Notes: generated from the sequence alone by a model not told the origin. 64,000 nucleotides of DNA from Kitasatospora sp. SolWspMP-SS2h (GCF_003259315.1 NZ_QLLT01000022.1:1-64000); one strand, 5' to 3'; shown: positions 41,387-51,673, counted from the first letter of the stretch. Made by a program: numbers and translations.

Positions 41387-42820
41387 TCAGGCGGTTCGCC
41401 GCAGCAGCGCCAGGTACATCGCGTCCGTCCCGTGCAGGTGCGGCCAGAGCTGGACGTCCGGGCCGTCGCCCAGGTCGGGGACGCCGGGCAGCAGCGGGCG
41501 GGCGTCGATCCACTCCACGTCCTCCCGGCCGCGCAGCACGTCGTCGACCACCGCCCGGGTCTCCGCCAGGTGCGGCGAGCAGGTCGCGTAGCCGACCACG
41601 CCGCCGATCCGCGCCGCGTCCAGCGCCGAACGCAGCAACTCCCGCTGCAGCGGCCCGAATCCGGCGATGTCCTCGGGGCGCCGCCGCCAGCGCGCCTCCG
41701 GGCGGCGGCGCAGCGCGCCCAGGCCCGAGCACGGCACGTCGACCAGGACGCGGTCGAACGCCCCGCGCTCCCAGGCGCCCCGCGTCCCGTCGGCGGTGAT
41801 GACCGCGTACGGGCCGGGGTTGCCGTCCAGCGCGCGGGCCACCAGCCGGGCGCGGTGCGGCTGCTTCTCGGAGGCGACCAGCGCCGCGCCGCGCTCTGCG
41901 GCGACCGCACCGAGCAGCGCGGCCTTGCCGCCGGGGCCCGCGCAGCCGTCCAGCCAGAGCCGGTCGGGGCCGTCCAGCGGCGCGTCGGCGAGGGCGAGCG
42001 CGACCAGCTGGCTGCCCTCGTCCTGGACACCGGCCCGGTTCTCCCGCACCGCGTCCACCCCGGCCGGGTCGCCGCCGTCGGTGAGCCGCAGCGCGTACGG
42101 CGACCAGCGGCCGTCCTCGACCTCGGGCAGCGCGTCGCGCAGTTCGGCGACCGAGGAGCGGCCGGGCCGGGCGACCAGGGTCACCTCGGGGCGGGCGTTG
42201 TCGGCCTCCAGCAGCCGCTCCATCGCCTGCCGCCCGCTCGCGTCCGGCTGCCAGCGGCCGAGCGCGTCCCACAGCGAGGAGACCACCCAGCGCGGGTGGG
42301 AGTGGACGACGGCCAGGTGGTCCTCGGCGTCGTCCTCGTACGGCGGGGCGACCTGGGCGACCCAGCCCGCCAGGTCCTGGGCGCTGATCTTGCGCAGCAC
42401 GGCGTTGACGAACTTGGCCCGGCCGTCGCCGAGCACCACCCGGGCCAGCTCGACGGTCGCGGAGACCGCCGCGTGGGTGGGGATCCGGGTGCCGAGCAGC
42501 TGGTGCGCGCCCAGCGACAGCACGTCCAGCACCGGCGGGTCGACCTCGCGCAGCGGGCGGTCCACGCAGGCCGCGATGACCGCGTCGTAGGTGCCCTGTC
42601 CGCGCAGCGTGCCGTACACCAGCTCGGTGGCGAGCGCGGCGTCGCGCCGCTCCATGCCCTTGCGCTCGGCCTCGCGCAGCAGCGACGGCAGGATCAGGTT
42701 GGCGTACGCGTCGCGCTCGTCGACGGCCCGCAGCGCCCGGAACGCGACGATCCGGGCGGGGTCCTTCTTGGGACGGCGGTGCGGACGGGGGGCGCGCTTC
42801 GCGCCGGCTGGGGTGCTCAC
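41387..42820 (-). CDS. rsmB: 16S rRNA (cytosine-967-C5)-methyltransferase
   Basis: 477 residues. An N-terminal NusB-like RNA-binding domain (about 22-155) includes NLILPSLLREAERKGMERRD and FVNAVLRKIS. The methyltransferase domain has SAM motif I WLDGCAGPGGKAALL, motif IV VLVDVPCSGLGALRRRPEAR with the PC cysteine, and motif VI VVGYATCSPHLAETRAVVDD with the TC cysteine, the two-cysteine arrangement of m5C RNA methyltransferases. The start is GTG 42820. It follows fmt in the same orientation with 163 bp between, the usual actinobacterial order. Confidence 0.96.
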   Translation of the reverse strand: MSTPAGAKRAPRPHRRPKKDPARIVAFRALRAVDERDAYANLILPSLLREAERKGMERRDAALATELVYGTLRGQGTYDAVIAACVDRPLREVDPPVLDVLSLGAHQLLGTRIPTHAAVSATVELARVVLGDGRAKFVNAVLRKISAQDLAGWVAQVAPPYEDDAEDHLAVVHSHPRWVVSSLWDALGRWQPDASGRQAMERLLEADNARPEVTLVARPGRSSVAELRDALPEVEDGRWSPYALRLTDGGDPAGVDAVRENRAGVQDEGSQLVALALADAPLDGPDRLWLDGCAGPGGKAALLGAVAAERGAALVASEKQPHRARLVARALDGNPGPYAVITADGTRGAWERGAFDRVLVDVPCSGLGALRRRPEARWRRRPEDIAGFGPLQRELLRSALDAARIGGVVGYATCSPHLAETRAVVDDVLRGREDVEWIDARPLLPGVPDLGDGPDVQLWPHLHGTDAMYLALLRRTA

Positions 42821-42983
42821 AACGGGTGCCTCGAAACAAAGGTGCTGCGGATCAGGTCCGACCCACCGAGGGGTCTCGCCCCAAGTCTAGGCCGAACCCG
42901 CCGCCCGCCCCCCGCCGTCGCCGTCGCCGTCGTCCGGTCCCGCCCCCGCTCCCGTACGGCCGACAGCCCTCGGCCCTCGACCC

Positions 42984-43916
42984 TCAACCCTCGAAGCGCT
43001 CCCCGGTCTCGATCCGGGCGCCGCGCGCCCAGTCCGCGGCCGGCATCGCCTTCTTGCCCTGCGGACGGACCTCGCCGAGCTCCACCTCGTGGCTGCCGGT
43101 GCCGACCCGGACGCTGTTCTTGGCCACCGCCAGCTCGCCCGGCGCCAGCGCGCCCTCGCCCGGCAGCAGGCGCACCGGGCCGGTCAGCTTGAGCCGCTCG
43201 CCGCGGAAGGTGGTCCAGGCGCCGGGCGCGGGCGCGCAGCCGCGCACCACCCGGTCGACCCGCAGCGCGGGGTGGGTCCACTCGATCCGGGCGTCCTCGA
43301 CGGTGAGCTTGGGCGCCAGCGAGACCCCGGCGAGCGGCTGCGGCTCGGGCCGGGCCTGCCCGTCCTCGATCGCGTCCATGGTGCGCACCAGCAGCTCGGC
43401 GCCCGCGCGGGAGAGCCGGCCGAGCAGGTCGCCGCTGGTGTCGGTGGGCTTGACCGTCTCGGTCAGGACGCCGAACACCGGCCCGGAGTCCAGGCCCTCC
43501 TCGATCAGGAAGGTGGACGCGCCGGTCACCTCGTCGCCCGCCAGCACCGCGTGCTGCACGGGCGCGGCGCCGCGCCAGGCGGGCAGCAGCGAGAAGTGCA
43601 GGTTCACCCAGCCGTGCACCGGGATCTCCAGCGCGCCGGGCCGGAGCAGCGCGCCGTACGCCACCACCGGGCAGCAGTCGGGGGCGAGTTCGGCCAGCCG
43701 GGCCAGGAACTCCGGCTCGCTCGGCCGGGCCGGCTTGAGCACCTCGATGCCCGCCTCCTCGGCGCGCTGCGCGACGGGGCTGGCCACCAGCCTGCGCCCG
43801 CGCCCGGCCGGCGCGTCGGGGCGGGTCACCACGGCGACCACCTCGTGCCGGGAGGCCAGCAGGGCGTCCAGGGCGGGAACGGCGACCTCGGGGGTGCCGG
43901 CGAAGACGAGACGCAC
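42984..43916 (-). CDS. fmt: Methionyl-tRNA formyltransferase
   Basis: 310 residues, full length. It starts with GTG ([20 protein letters not shown]). The formyl-THF/active-site motif is [20 protein letters not shown], with the catalytic-site Asp in [15 protein letters not shown]. The C-terminal OB-like domain begins around [18 protein letters not shown]. It formylates initiator Met-tRNA. It lies between def and rsmB on the same strand, so the formylation and deformylation genes are adjacent. Confidence 0.97.
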   Translation of the reverse strand: MRLVFAGTPEVAVPALDALLASRHEVVAVVTRPDAPAGRGRRLVASPVAQRAEEAGIEVLKPARPSEPEFLARLAELAPDCCPVVAYGALLRPGALEIPVHGWVNLHFSLLPAWRGAAPVQHAVLAGDEVTGASTFLIEEGLDSGPVFGVLTETVKPTDTSGDLLGRLSRAGAELLVRTMDAIEDGQARPEPQPLAGVSLAPKLTVEDARIEWTHPALRVDRVVRGCAPAPGAWTTFRGERLKLTGPVRLLPGEGALAPGELAVAKNSVRVGTGSHEVELGEVRPQGKKAMPAADWARGARIETGERFEG

Positions 43917-43932
43917 GGGCGGGGGCCTTTCA

Positions 43933-43978
43933 CTGGGATCACGGGGATCACTGGGTTCGCTGGGATCACTGGGATTCG
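43933..43978. repeat. Short 9-bp tandem repeats just upstream of fmt
   Basis: Five near-identical units of consensus ctgggatca lie 17 to 62 bp upstream of the fmt GTG. They occupy the place where its ribosome-binding region and promoter would be expected. Confidence 0.7.
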
Positions 43979-44124
43979 AACGGTCGGAACATCGGATTGC
44001 CGGAGAATGCCCGCCGGGCGGGCCGCCGTTCCGGGCACCGCTTTCCCGCCCGGCGTCGGGCGGCGTCCGCGCGCGGTCGGCGGACGAACCGTCGGGCGGC
44101 CGAACCGCCGGGCGGACCGGACCG

Positions 44125-44670
44125 TCAGCGGATCGGGCCGAAGGTGGAATGCGGCGAGATCCGCACCGTCGGCGCGGGGCCGCCGCCCCAGTCCGTCTCC
44201 CGGATCGCCTTCATGGCGGCCTTCCGGGCCTCCCGGTCCAGCCGGTCGATGAAGATGATCCCGTCCAGGTGGTCGGTCTCGTGCTGGATGCACCGCGCCA
44301 TCAGCTGGGTGCCCTCCACCGTCACCGGGTCCCCGTACATGTTGACGCCCCGGGCCACCACCCCGTACGCCCGCTTGGTGTCGAACCGCAGGCCGGGGAG
44401 CGACAGGCACCCCTCGGGGCCGTCCTGCTCCTCCTCGCTGAGCGACAGGTCCGGGTTGATCAGGTGGCCCACCACGCCGTCCACGTGGTACGTGAACACC
44501 CGCAGCGAGACGCCCAGTTGCGGCGCCGCCAGCCCGGCCCCGGGAGCCTCCAGCATGGTGTCGGTGAGGTCCTTCACCAGCTTCCGCAGCTCCTTGTCGA
44601 AGACGGTCACCTGCTTCGCGGTGGCCCGCAGCACCGGGTCCCCGAAGATCCGGATCGGCTGAACTGCCAA
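44125..44670 (-). CDS. def: Peptide deformylase
   Basis: 181 residues. The three metal-site motifs are [11 protein letters not shown] (GxGxAAxQ), EGCLSLPG with the metal Cys, and [13 protein letters not shown] (HExxH-type with two metal His). It removes the formyl group from new proteins, complementing fmt downstream. The start is a TTG (44670; [15 protein letters not shown]), chosen because GAGGGAG lies upstream and the family N-terminus begins here. It is divergent from the 44887 gene. Confidence 0.96.
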   Translation of the reverse strand: MAVQPIRIFGDPVLRATAKQVTVFDKELRKLVKDLTDTMLEAPGAGLAAPQLGVSLRVFTYHVDGVVGHLINPDLSLSEEEQDGPEGCLSLPGLRFDTKRAYGVVARGVNMYGDPVTVEGTQLMARCIQHETDHLDGIIFIDRLDREARKAAMKAIRETDWGGGPAPTVRISPHSTFGPIR

Positions 44671-44886
44671 GACTGCGACTCCCTCTGCACCGACAGGACC
44701 GCCCGGAAAGGACGGCCTCCGGGAAGTCTATGCAATTCCCGGCGGCGCTCCGGAGCGGCCACTGGCATATCCCGAGTCGCAGTCCGCGCGTGACCCAACG
44801 ACCCGCCGTGCGTTGGTCAATGCGAATTGACCGGGACGCGCGAGCGCCCCGAGCACGCGACCCGACCGAGAGGTGGCAACGAGGCC

Positions 44887-45408
44887 ATGGCCGAGCAGAT
44901 CAACCACGACGCCCGGGCCCGGGCGTCCCTGCACCTGCTGGTGCGGGACATCGAGCGGGTCCGCCGCCAGGTCGACGCCCTGCGCACGCTCACCGCCCAG
45001 CTGGGCAACGTCTACCGGCCCCGCCGCCCCAGCACGTCCGCCGGGTTCGTGGTCTACGGCCGCGCCCCGGCCCCGACGGTCCGGCTCGCCCAGGAACTGC
45101 GCGAGAGCGTCGAGACCCTGGTCGCCGCCGCCGTCGAGTTCGACCGCGCCCTCGGCTTCTCCTGGGACTCCGTGGGCTCCGCCCTCGGCGTCACCAAGCA
45201 GGCCGTCCACCGCCGCTACGGCATGCGCCGCCCCACCGGCGAACTCCTGCCCACCCCGCGCGACACCGAGACCCCCACCGCCCCGCCGCCCGTCACCACC
45301 ACCGCCACCCTCGCCACCACCCCGGCCGAACACGCCGCCGCCGCGGCCCGCCCCCCGATCCCGCAGGCCCGCCAGGCCAGCCCCCTGATGCCCCAGCGCA
45401 CCCGCTGA
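44887..45408 (+). CDS. Small HTH-containing hypothetical protein
   Basis: 173 residues. A helical N-terminal region ([20 protein letters not shown]) is followed by a helix-turn-helix-like segment [20 protein letters not shown] (about 98-117), then YGMRRP. The last 55 residues are Pro/Thr/Ala-rich. The HTH suggests DNA binding, but no ligand domain is recognised. The ATG follows a GAGAGG...GAGG purine stretch. It lies between def and priA, divergent from def. Confidence 0.75.
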   Translation: MAEQINHDARARASLHLLVRDIERVRRQVDALRTLTAQLGNVYRPRRPSTSAGFVVYGRAPAPTVRLAQELRESVETLVAAAVEFDRALGFSWDSVGSALGVTKQAVHRRYGMRRPTGELLPTPRDTETPTAPPPVTTTATLATTPAEHAAAAARPPIPQARQASPLMPQRTR

Positions 45409-45456
45409 CGCCCCGGACGAACCCGGAACGCGCGAAACCAGGGGCGCGCGAAACCA

Positions 45457-45581
45457 GGGGCGCGGGGAACTGCGCGGCCGACCGAGCACGCACAGCCAGA
45501 TCGCGACGCAGGACCGGAACCCGCACCACCCCGCGACCTCGCTGACGCGCGACTCCCGCCGCGCGCGGTTCCCCGCGCCCC
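45457..45581. repeat. Streptomycete-type intergenic inverted repeat, probable bidirectional terminator
   Basis: Left arm GGGGCGCGGGGAACTGCGCG (45457-45476) and right arm CGCGCGGTTCCCCGCGCCCC (45562-45581) are inverted with one mismatch, 85 bp apart. I recognise the same arm sequence as a very common intergenic element in Streptomyces genomes. An extra partial copy of the left arm (aaaccaggggcgcg) occurs at about 45435-45448. It lies between the convergent 44887 and priA genes. Confidence 0.7.
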
Positions 45582-45621
45582 CGTTCTCGCACCGTCCCGC
45601 CGACGCCCGGCGCGGCGGGTC

Positions 45622-47760
45622 TCAGCCGATGTCCGTCGGGTCCACCCGGATCCGCACCGTCTCCGCCCCCCGCAGCGCCAGCCGCGCGATCTGCGCCGCC
45701 TTCAGCGCGGACGCCAGCGCGGCCCCCTGCCCCGGCGCGACCCGCACCAGCGCGCGCTCCACCCCCTCCTCCCGCGCTCCCCCGGAACCCCCGAGCCCCC
45801 CGGGACCCCCCGGACCCCCGGAACCCCCCGGCCCCCCGTGCGCCGGAACCGACACCAGCACCGGCCCCAGCACGTCCGCGCCCGCCGGGAGCCGCAGCAG
45901 CCCCAGCAGGTCCGCGACCGCCCGGGTCGGCCCCGTCACCGAGGCCATCCGCGAGACCGGCGGGAACCTGAGCTCCTCCCGCTCGTCGAGTTCCGTCCCG
46001 GCGTGCCCGGCCGGGTCCCACCGCACCAGCGCCTGCACGGCCCGCGCCGCCGGCTCCGCGACGACCACGACGGTGCCGCCCTCCCCGGCCGGGCGGACCA
46101 GCGCGGCGGCCGTCAGCCAGCGCCGCACCGCCTCCTCGCCGGCCCGCAGGTCGGGCCGGTTGAGCAGCGCCCAGCCGTCCAGCAGCAGCGCCGCCGCGTA
46201 CCCGGGCCCGTCCGCGACCGGCTCCGCGCCGGGCGTGGCCAGCACCAGCGCGGGCGTGCCCGGCACCGTCGCCAGCACCGCGTCCCGCCCGGACGTCCGC
46301 ACCGGGATGCGCGGGAACGCCTTGCCCAGCTCCTCCGCGGTGCGCCGCACGCCCACCACCGCGGCCCGCAGCCGGAACGACCCGCACTCGGCGCAGTGCC
46401 AGTCCGGCTCCGCCGTGCCGCACCAGGCGCAGACCGGCGCGGCGTCCGCCGCCGGCGACTGGAGCGGCCCGCCGCAGGCCCGGCAGCGGGCCGTCTCCCG
46501 GCAGTTCCCGCAGACCAGCCGGGGCGCGTAGCCCCGCCGCGGCACCTGGACCAGCACCGGCCCCCGGGCCAGCGCCTCCCGGGCGGTCTCCCAGGCCACT
46601 GACGGCAGCCGGGCCGCCTGGGCCGCCGCGTCCCGGGCCTGGTCGTGCTCGGTGACCGTGCGCACCCGGGGCGCGGTCCGGCGGACCGTCTCCCGGGCGG
46701 CGGCCAGCGGCCGGGCCCAGCCGGAGCGCAGCAGCTGCGCGGCCTCGACCGTCATCGACACGCCGCCCAGCAGCACCGCCGCGCCCTCCTCGGCGGCCCG
46801 CAGCAGCGCCACCTCCCGCACGTGCGGGTACGGCGCGTTGGGGTCGCTGTGGCTGCTGTCGCCGTCCGACCAGACCACCACCAGCCCGAGGTCGCGCACC
46901 GGTGCGAACACCGCCGCCCGGGTGCCGATCGCGGCCCGCACCGAGCCCCGGCTGACCGACAGCCAGCGCCGGTAGCGCTCCTGCGGGCCGGTCCCGGCGG
47001 CCAGCACCGCGTGCCGCCCCTCGCCGAGCAGCGCCCGCAGCGCCGCGTCCACCCGGGCCACCGCGCGCCCGTCGGGCAGCACCACCAGCGCGCCGCGCCC
47101 GGCGGCCAGGGTCGCGGCGACCGCCCGGGCGATCTCGGCCGGCCACTCGGGGCCGGGCAGCGCCGTCCAGACCGCGCGCGGGGCGTGCCCGCCCGCCAGC
47201 GAGCCGAGGAACTCGGGCCCGTGGACGTACCGCTCCCAGCTCCCGGCGGGGGGCGCGTCCGGCGGCGGCAGCGGGCGCGGTGACGGCTCGCCCTCCGCCC
47301 CGGCGTGCCGGGGCGGGATCGCCAGTTGCAGCACGTCCGCCAGCGTCCCGGCGTAGCGGTCGGCGACGGCCCGGCACAGCCGCAGCAGCTGCGGCGTCAG
47401 CACCTGCTCGGGTGACAGGACGCGGGCCAGCGGCGCCAGCGGGCCCGCGTAGTCGGAGTCGTCCCGCCGCTCGACCACGAACCCGTCGTGCAGCGCCCCG
47501 CCCTCGCGCCGCCCGTGCGCGCCGACCCGGCCGCCGAACCGCACCCGGACCCGGACGCCGGGCCGGGCGTCCGCGGACATCGCCTCGGGCACCGCGTAGT
47601 CGAAGTACTGGTCCAGGCTCAGCACGCCCTTGTCGACCAGCACCCGCGCCACCGGCTGCCGTTCGGCGGGCACCACGCCGCGCGCGGCCCGCGGCTTCGC
47701 CCGGCGCACCGTCTCCCGGATGAACGCCAGCTGCTCCCCGGGGCCGTCCGCGCTGCTCAC
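45622..47760 (-). CDS. priA: Primosomal protein N' (PriA), helicase-motif-deficient actinobacterial type
   Basis: 712 residues. The N-terminal 3'-end-binding domain includes VARVLVDKGVLSLDQYFDYA. The zinc-binding region is intact: CGNCRETARCRACGGPL and CAWCGTAEPDWHCAECG (about 430-480). The helicase core is degenerate: where Walker A should be the sequence reads VWTALPGPEWPAEIARAV, with no GKT, and the DEAH box position reads WSDGDSSHSD. Actinobacterial PriA proteins are known to lack these motifs, so it probably acts in replication restart without helicase activity. A Gly-rich (GGPGGSGG) loop interrupts the C-terminal domain. The start chosen is 47760. Confidence 0.94.
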   Translation of the reverse strand: MSSADGPGEQLAFIRETVRRAKPRAARGVVPAERQPVARVLVDKGVLSLDQYFDYAVPEAMSADARPGVRVRVRFGGRVGAHGRREGGALHDGFVVERRDDSDYAGPLAPLARVLSPEQVLTPQLLRLCRAVADRYAGTLADVLQLAIPPRHAGAEGEPSPRPLPPPDAPPAGSWERYVHGPEFLGSLAGGHAPRAVWTALPGPEWPAEIARAVAATLAAGRGALVVLPDGRAVARVDAALRALLGEGRHAVLAAGTGPQERYRRWLSVSRGSVRAAIGTRAAVFAPVRDLGLVVVWSDGDSSHSDPNAPYPHVREVALLRAAEEGAAVLLGGVSMTVEAAQLLRSGWARPLAAARETVRRTAPRVRTVTEHDQARDAAAQAARLPSVAWETAREALARGPVLVQVPRRGYAPRLVCGNCRETARCRACGGPLQSPAADAAPVCAWCGTAEPDWHCAECGSFRLRAAVVGVRRTAEELGKAFPRIPVRTSGRDAVLATVPGTPALVLATPGAEPVADGPGYAAALLLDGWALLNRPDLRAGEEAVRRWLTAAALVRPAGEGGTVVVVAEPAARAVQALVRWDPAGHAGTELDEREELRFPPVSRMASVTGPTRAVADLLGLLRLPAGADVLGPVLVSVPAHGGPGGSGGPGGPGGLGGSGGAREEGVERALVRVAPGQGAALASALKAAQIARLALRGAETVRIRVDPTDIG

Positions 47761-47804
47761 GCCCCCAACCTAGCGGAACCCGCCGACAACGCCGGCGGCA
47801 CGAC

Positions 47805-47848
47805 GCAGCCGTCCGTCCGGGGGTCGGAACCCCCGGACGGACGGCTGC
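47805..47848 (-). terminator. Terminator of metK
   Basis: A 19-bp perfect stem (arm GCAGCCGTCCGTCCGGGGG) with loop TCGGAA, just beyond the metK stop. It separates metK from priA. Confidence 0.88.
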
Positions 47849-47861
47849 GGACGGAGCGGGC

Positions 47862-49073
47862 TCAGCTGGTGGCGGCGGCCTTCAGCGCGTCGACGCGGTC
47901 GGTGCGCTCCCAGGTGAAGTCCGGCAGCTCACGGCCGAAGTGGCCGTACGCGGCGGTCTGCTGGTAGATCGGGCGCAGCAGGTCCAGGTCGCGGATGATC
48001 GCGGCCGGGCGCAGGTCGAAGACCTTGGTGACGGCTTCCTGGATCTTGGTGACCGGGACGCTCTCGGTGCCGAAGGTCTCCACGAACAGGCCCACCGGCT
48101 CGGCCTTGCCGATCGCGTACGCGACCTGGACCTCGGCCCGGCGGGCCAGGCCCGCCGCGACGATGTTCTTCGCCACCCAGCGCATCGCGTACGCCGCCGA
48201 ACGGTCCACCTTGGACGGGTCCTTGCCGGAGAAGGCGCCGCCGCCGTGGCGGGCCATGCCGCCGTACGTGTCGATGATGATCTTGCGGCCGGTCAGGCCC
48301 GCGTCGCCCATCGGCCCGCCGATCTCGAACCGCCCGGTCGGGTTGACCAGCAGCCGGTAGCCGTCGGTGGCGAGCTCGATGCCCTGCTCGGCCAGCGCCT
48401 TCAGCTCCGGCTCCACCACGAACTCCCGGATGTCCGGGGTGAGCAGCGAGTCCAGGTCGATGTCGCTGGCGTGCTGCGAGGACACCACCACGGTGTCCAG
48501 CCGCACCGCCCGGTCGCCGTCGTACTCGATGGTGACCTGGGTCTTGCCGTCGGGCCGCAGGTACGGGATCGTCCCGTTCTTGCGGACCTCGCTCAACCGC
48601 CGCGACAGCCGGTGCGCCAGCGTGATCGGCAGCGGCATCAGCTCCGGCGTGTCGTCGCACGCGTAACCGAACATCAGGCCCTGGTCGCCCGCGCCCTGCC
48701 GGTCCAGCTCGTCCTCGACGTCGCCTTCGACCCGGTGCTCGTGCGCGGTGTCCACGCCCTGCGCGATGTCCGGCGACTGCGCGCCGATCGACACCGACAC
48801 GCCGCACGAGGCCCCGTCGAAGCCCTTCTTCGACGAGTCGTAGCCGATCTCCAGGATCTTCTCCCGGACCAGCTGCGCGATCGGCGCGTACGCCTTCGTG
48901 GTCACCTCGCCGGCGATGTGCACCAGACCCGTGGTGATCAGGGTCTCCACGGCCACGCGCGAGGTCGGGTCGTCCTTCAGGAGGGCGTCCAGGATGGTGT
49001 CGCTGATCTGGTCAGCGATCTTGTCGGGGTGTCCCTCGGTCACGGACTCCGAGGTGAACAGGCGGCGAGACAC
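47862..49073 (-). CDS. metK: S-adenosylmethionine synthetase
   Basis: 403 residues, the usual length. Family motifs are [20 protein letters not shown] at the N-terminus, [20 protein letters not shown] (ATP/metal site) and [20 protein letters not shown] (phosphate loop). It makes SAM from methionine and ATP. The GTG at 49073 follows AGGGAG. A 246-bp leader separates it from coaBC; a TACACT hexamer lies about 90 nt before the start, and I found no SAM-riboswitch pattern. Confidence 0.98.
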   Translation of the reverse strand: MSRRLFTSESVTEGHPDKIADQISDTILDALLKDDPTSRVAVETLITTGLVHIAGEVTTKAYAPIAQLVREKILEIGYDSSKKGFDGASCGVSVSIGAQSPDIAQGVDTAHEHRVEGDVEDELDRQGAGDQGLMFGYACDDTPELMPLPITLAHRLSRRLSEVRKNGTIPYLRPDGKTQVTIEYDGDRAVRLDTVVVSSQHASDIDLDSLLTPDIREFVVEPELKALAEQGIELATDGYRLLVNPTGRFEIGGPMGDAGLTGRKIIIDTYGGMARHGGGAFSGKDPSKVDRSAAYAMRWVAKNIVAAGLARRAEVQVAYAIGKAEPVGLFVETFGTESVPVTKIQEAVTKVFDLRPAAIIRDLDLLRPIYQQTAAYGHFGRELPDFTWERTDRVDALKAAATS

Positions 49074-49319
49074 AGCGCTCCCTGGGGTTGCAGCGGCTGC
49101 TGACTGAATGCGCTCGGAAGTCCCGAGGCATCCGGAAAGACTTGATTCCTGGAGTGGAGTGTAACGGTCGGCTACCGATCGCGGGGCACTCCTGACGAAG
49201 GTCCGTCGTGTCCGGGACACGGATCACACCGGTGGATCTTCGCCGGTCAGGGCGGGTCGCGGCCGAACCGGCGGCTCCGCAAGATCCAACTACCGGGACA
49301 ACTCGGGGCGTTGCGTCGG

Positions 49320-50546
49320 TTAACGCTCCGCCTCGGCGCCGTCGCGGGGCAGCCGGGCGGCGACCCGGTCCCAGATCGCGTCCGCCAGGATCTCCTTCGG
49401 CCCGTCCGCGATGTGGACTTCCGAGCCGTCCGCGCCGAGCAGCACGGCGCTGTTGGTGTCCCGGCCGAACGCCTTGCCGTCGCCGACCTCGTTGACCACC
49501 AGCAGGTCGCAGCCCTTGCGGGCGAGCTTGGCCCGGCCGTTGGCCAGCACGTCGTCGGTCTCGGCGGCGAAGCCGACCACCAGCTGCCCCGGGCGGGGGC
49601 GGTCGGCGGCGACCTCGGCCAGCACGTCGGGGTTGCGGACCAGCACGATCGGCGCGGGCTCGACCCCGTCCACCTTCTTGATCTTGCCGCCGGCGTACTC
49701 GGCGGGCCGGAAGTCGGCCACCGCGGCGGCCATCACCACCGCGTCGGCGTCCCCGGCGGCCTTCAGCACCGCCTCGCGCAGCTGCAGCGCGGTGCCGACC
49801 CGGACCACGTCCACCCCGGCCGGGTCGGGCAGCGCGGTGTTCGCGGCCACCAGGGTGACCCGGGCCCCGCGGGCCACCGCGGTGGCGGCCAGCGCGTAGC
49901 CCTGCTTGCCGGAGGAGCGGTTGCCGAGGAAGCGCACCGGGTCGAGCGGCTCGCGGGTGCCGCCCGCCGAGACCACCACGTGACGGCCGGTCAGGTCGCG
50001 CTCCAGCGGGCCGCGCTCCAGCAGCCGGCGGCAGACGGCGAAGACCTCGGCCGGGTCGGGCAGCCGGCCCTTGCCGGTGTCGACGCCGGTGAGGCGGCCC
50101 ACGGCCGGCTCGATGACGACCGCGCCGCGCCGCCGCAGCGTGGCGACGTTCTCCCGGGTGGCGGGGTGCTCCCACATCTCGGTGTGCATGGCGGGCGCGA
50201 ACACCACCGGGCAGCGGGCGGTCAGCAGGGTGTTGGTCAGCAGGTCGTCGGCCAGGCCGTGGGCGGCCTTCGCCAGCAGGTCCGCGGTGGCCGGGGCGAC
50301 CACCACCAGGTCCGCCCGCTGCCCGATCCGCACGTGCGGGACCTCGTGCACCCGCTCCCAGGTCTCGGTCGCCGCCGGCCGCCCGGACAGCGCCGCCCAG
50401 GTCGCCTCCCCGACGAAGTGCAGCGCCGCCGCGGTCGGCACCACCGTCACCTCGTGCCCGGACTCGCTGAACCTCCGCAGCAGCTCACAGGCCTTGTAGG
50501 CGGCGATCCCGCCGCTCACGCCGAGGACCACACGGGACGCGTTCAT
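49320..50546 (-). CDS. coaBC: Bifunctional phosphopantothenoylcysteine decarboxylase / phosphopantothenate-cysteine ligase
   Basis: 408 residues. The CoaC half (1-190) is an FMN flavoprotein with VVLGVSGGIAAYKACELLRR and PAMHTEMWEHPATRENV. The CoaB half (190-408) starts HVVVSAGGTREPLDPVRFLG followed by NRSSGKQG, and carries VVMAAAVADFRP and KIKK for CTP binding. Together they convert 4'-phosphopantothenate to 4'-phosphopantetheine in CoA synthesis. It is separated from rpoZ by a strong terminator, so it probably has its own promoter. Confidence 0.97.
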   Translation of the reverse strand: MNASRVVLGVSGGIAAYKACELLRRFSESGHEVTVVPTAAALHFVGEATWAALSGRPAATETWERVHEVPHVRIGQRADLVVVAPATADLLAKAAHGLADDLLTNTLLTARCPVVFAPAMHTEMWEHPATRENVATLRRRGAVVIEPAVGRLTGVDTGKGRLPDPAEVFAVCRRLLERGPLERDLTGRHVVVSAGGTREPLDPVRFLGNRSSGKQGYALAATAVARGARVTLVAANTALPDPAGVDVVRVGTALQLREAVLKAAGDADAVVMAAAVADFRPAEYAGGKIKKVDGVEPAPIVLVRNPDVLAEVAADRPRPGQLVVGFAAETDDVLANGRAKLARKGCDLLVVNEVGDGKAFGRDTNSAVLLGADGSEVHIADGPKEILADAIWDRVAARLPRDGAEAER

Positions 50547-50692
50547 GACGGTCGGCTCTCCTTGCTGCGACGCTGCGACGGGCTCGCGCCCACCTTACGG
50601 CCCCTCAGCGCGCGGCTGCGACGTGTCACCGCGCACACCCCGCGGGCCCCCGCAGCCCGACGTCCCGGCGGCCCCACGGCCCCGGGAACGAC

Positions 50693-50734
50693 GGAGGGCC
50701 CGTCCGACGCGCTGCGGCGTCGGACGGGCCCTCC
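50693..50734. terminator. Terminator between rpoZ and coaBC
   Basis: An 18-bp perfect stem (arm GGAGGGCCCGTCCGACGC) with loop GCTGCG, 15 bp beyond the rpoZ stop and upstream of coaBC. It should end the mihF-gmk-rpoZ transcript. Confidence 0.88.
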
Positions 50735-50748
50735 GGGGAGCGCGGGGC

Positions 50749-51015
50749 TCAGGCGCCCTCGACCGCCTCGGCGGTGAGCAGGCCGGCGTTGATCTCGCGG
50801 AGCGCGATCGACAGCGGCTTCTCGTGCACGTGGGTGTCGACCAGCGGGCCGACGTACTCCAGCAGGCCCTCGCCCAGCTGGGAGTAGTACGCGTTGATCT
50901 GGCGGGCCCGCTTGGCCGCGTAGATCACCAGGCTGTACTTGGAGTCGGTGGCCTCGAGCAGCTCGTCGATCGGCGGGTTGATGATGCCCTCGGGCGCGGT
51001 CATCGAAGAGGACAC
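50749..51015 (-). CDS. rpoZ: RNA polymerase omega subunit
   Basis: 88 residues. [40 protein letters not shown] and [20 protein letters not shown] match streptomycete omega almost residue for residue. The start is GTG 51015 ([20 protein letters not shown]), matching the known N-terminus. It is 52 bp downstream of gmk and probably co-transcribed. Confidence 0.97.
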   Translation of the reverse strand: MSSSMTAPEGIINPPIDELLEATDSKYSLVIYAAKRARQINAYYSQLGEGLLEYVGPLVDTHVHEKPLSIALREINAGLLTAEAVEGA

Positions 51016-51067
51016 GCTGAACCTTCCGAAGTGGTTTTGTCAGACCGGCTGGGTGCAGCCGATCCGG

Positions 51068-51625
51068 TCAGGCTACACCGAGCAAGGCTAGCAGTTCGGC
51101 CGCTACCTGCTCGACGGAGGTGTTGACAAGGGTCGTGTCGAACTCCGCCTCGGCCGCCAGCTCGACCTTCGCCACCGCGAGCCGCTCGTCGATCACGTCC
51201 TGCGGCTCGGTGCCCCGGCCGGTGAGCCGGCGGACCAGCTCCTCCCAGCTCGGCGGGGCCAGGAAGACCAGCTGCGCCTCGGGCATCGACGCCTTGACCT
51301 GCCGGGCGCCCTGGAGGTCGATCTCCAGCAGCACCGGCTCGCCCTTGTCGAGCTTGTCGAGCACCGCCTGCCGCGGCGTCCCGTACCGGTTCCCGGCGAA
51401 GACCGCCCACTCCAGCAGCTCGCCGTTGGCCACCAGCTTGTCGAACTGCTCGTGGTCGACGAAGTGGTACTGCACGCCGTCGCGCTCACCGGGGCGCGGG
51501 TGCCGGGTCGTCGCCGACACCGACAGCCAGACCTCGGGGAACTGCTTCCTCATATGAGCGACGACCGTGCTCTTGCCGACCCCGGAGGGGCCGGAGAGCA
51601 CGGTCAGCCGCGGACGCTCACTCAT
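51068..51625 (-). CDS. gmk: Guanylate kinase
   Basis: 185 residues. The P-loop is [23 protein letters not shown]-binding residues lie in [20 protein letters not shown], and [13 protein letters not shown] is typical. It phosphorylates GMP to GDP. It lies 48 bp downstream of mihF and 52 bp upstream of rpoZ, the order usual in actinobacteria. Confidence 0.98.
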   Translation of the reverse strand: MSERPRLTVLSGPSGVGKSTVVAHMRKQFPEVWLSVSATTRHPRPGERDGVQYHFVDHEQFDKLVANGELLEWAVFAGNRYGTPRQAVLDKLDKGEPVLLEIDLQGARQVKASMPEAQLVFLAPPSWEELVRRLTGRGTEPQDVIDERLAVAKVELAAEAEFDTTLVNTSVEQVAAELLALLGVA

Positions 51626-51673
51626 GCACCGATTATCCCGGATCGCGGAGGTTCCGCCGACACCGGCCTCCGG

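Noticed and set aside
49074-49319. SAM riboswitch in the metK leader
   Set aside because: No SAM-I, SAM-II or SAM-IV core pattern could be traced by eye.
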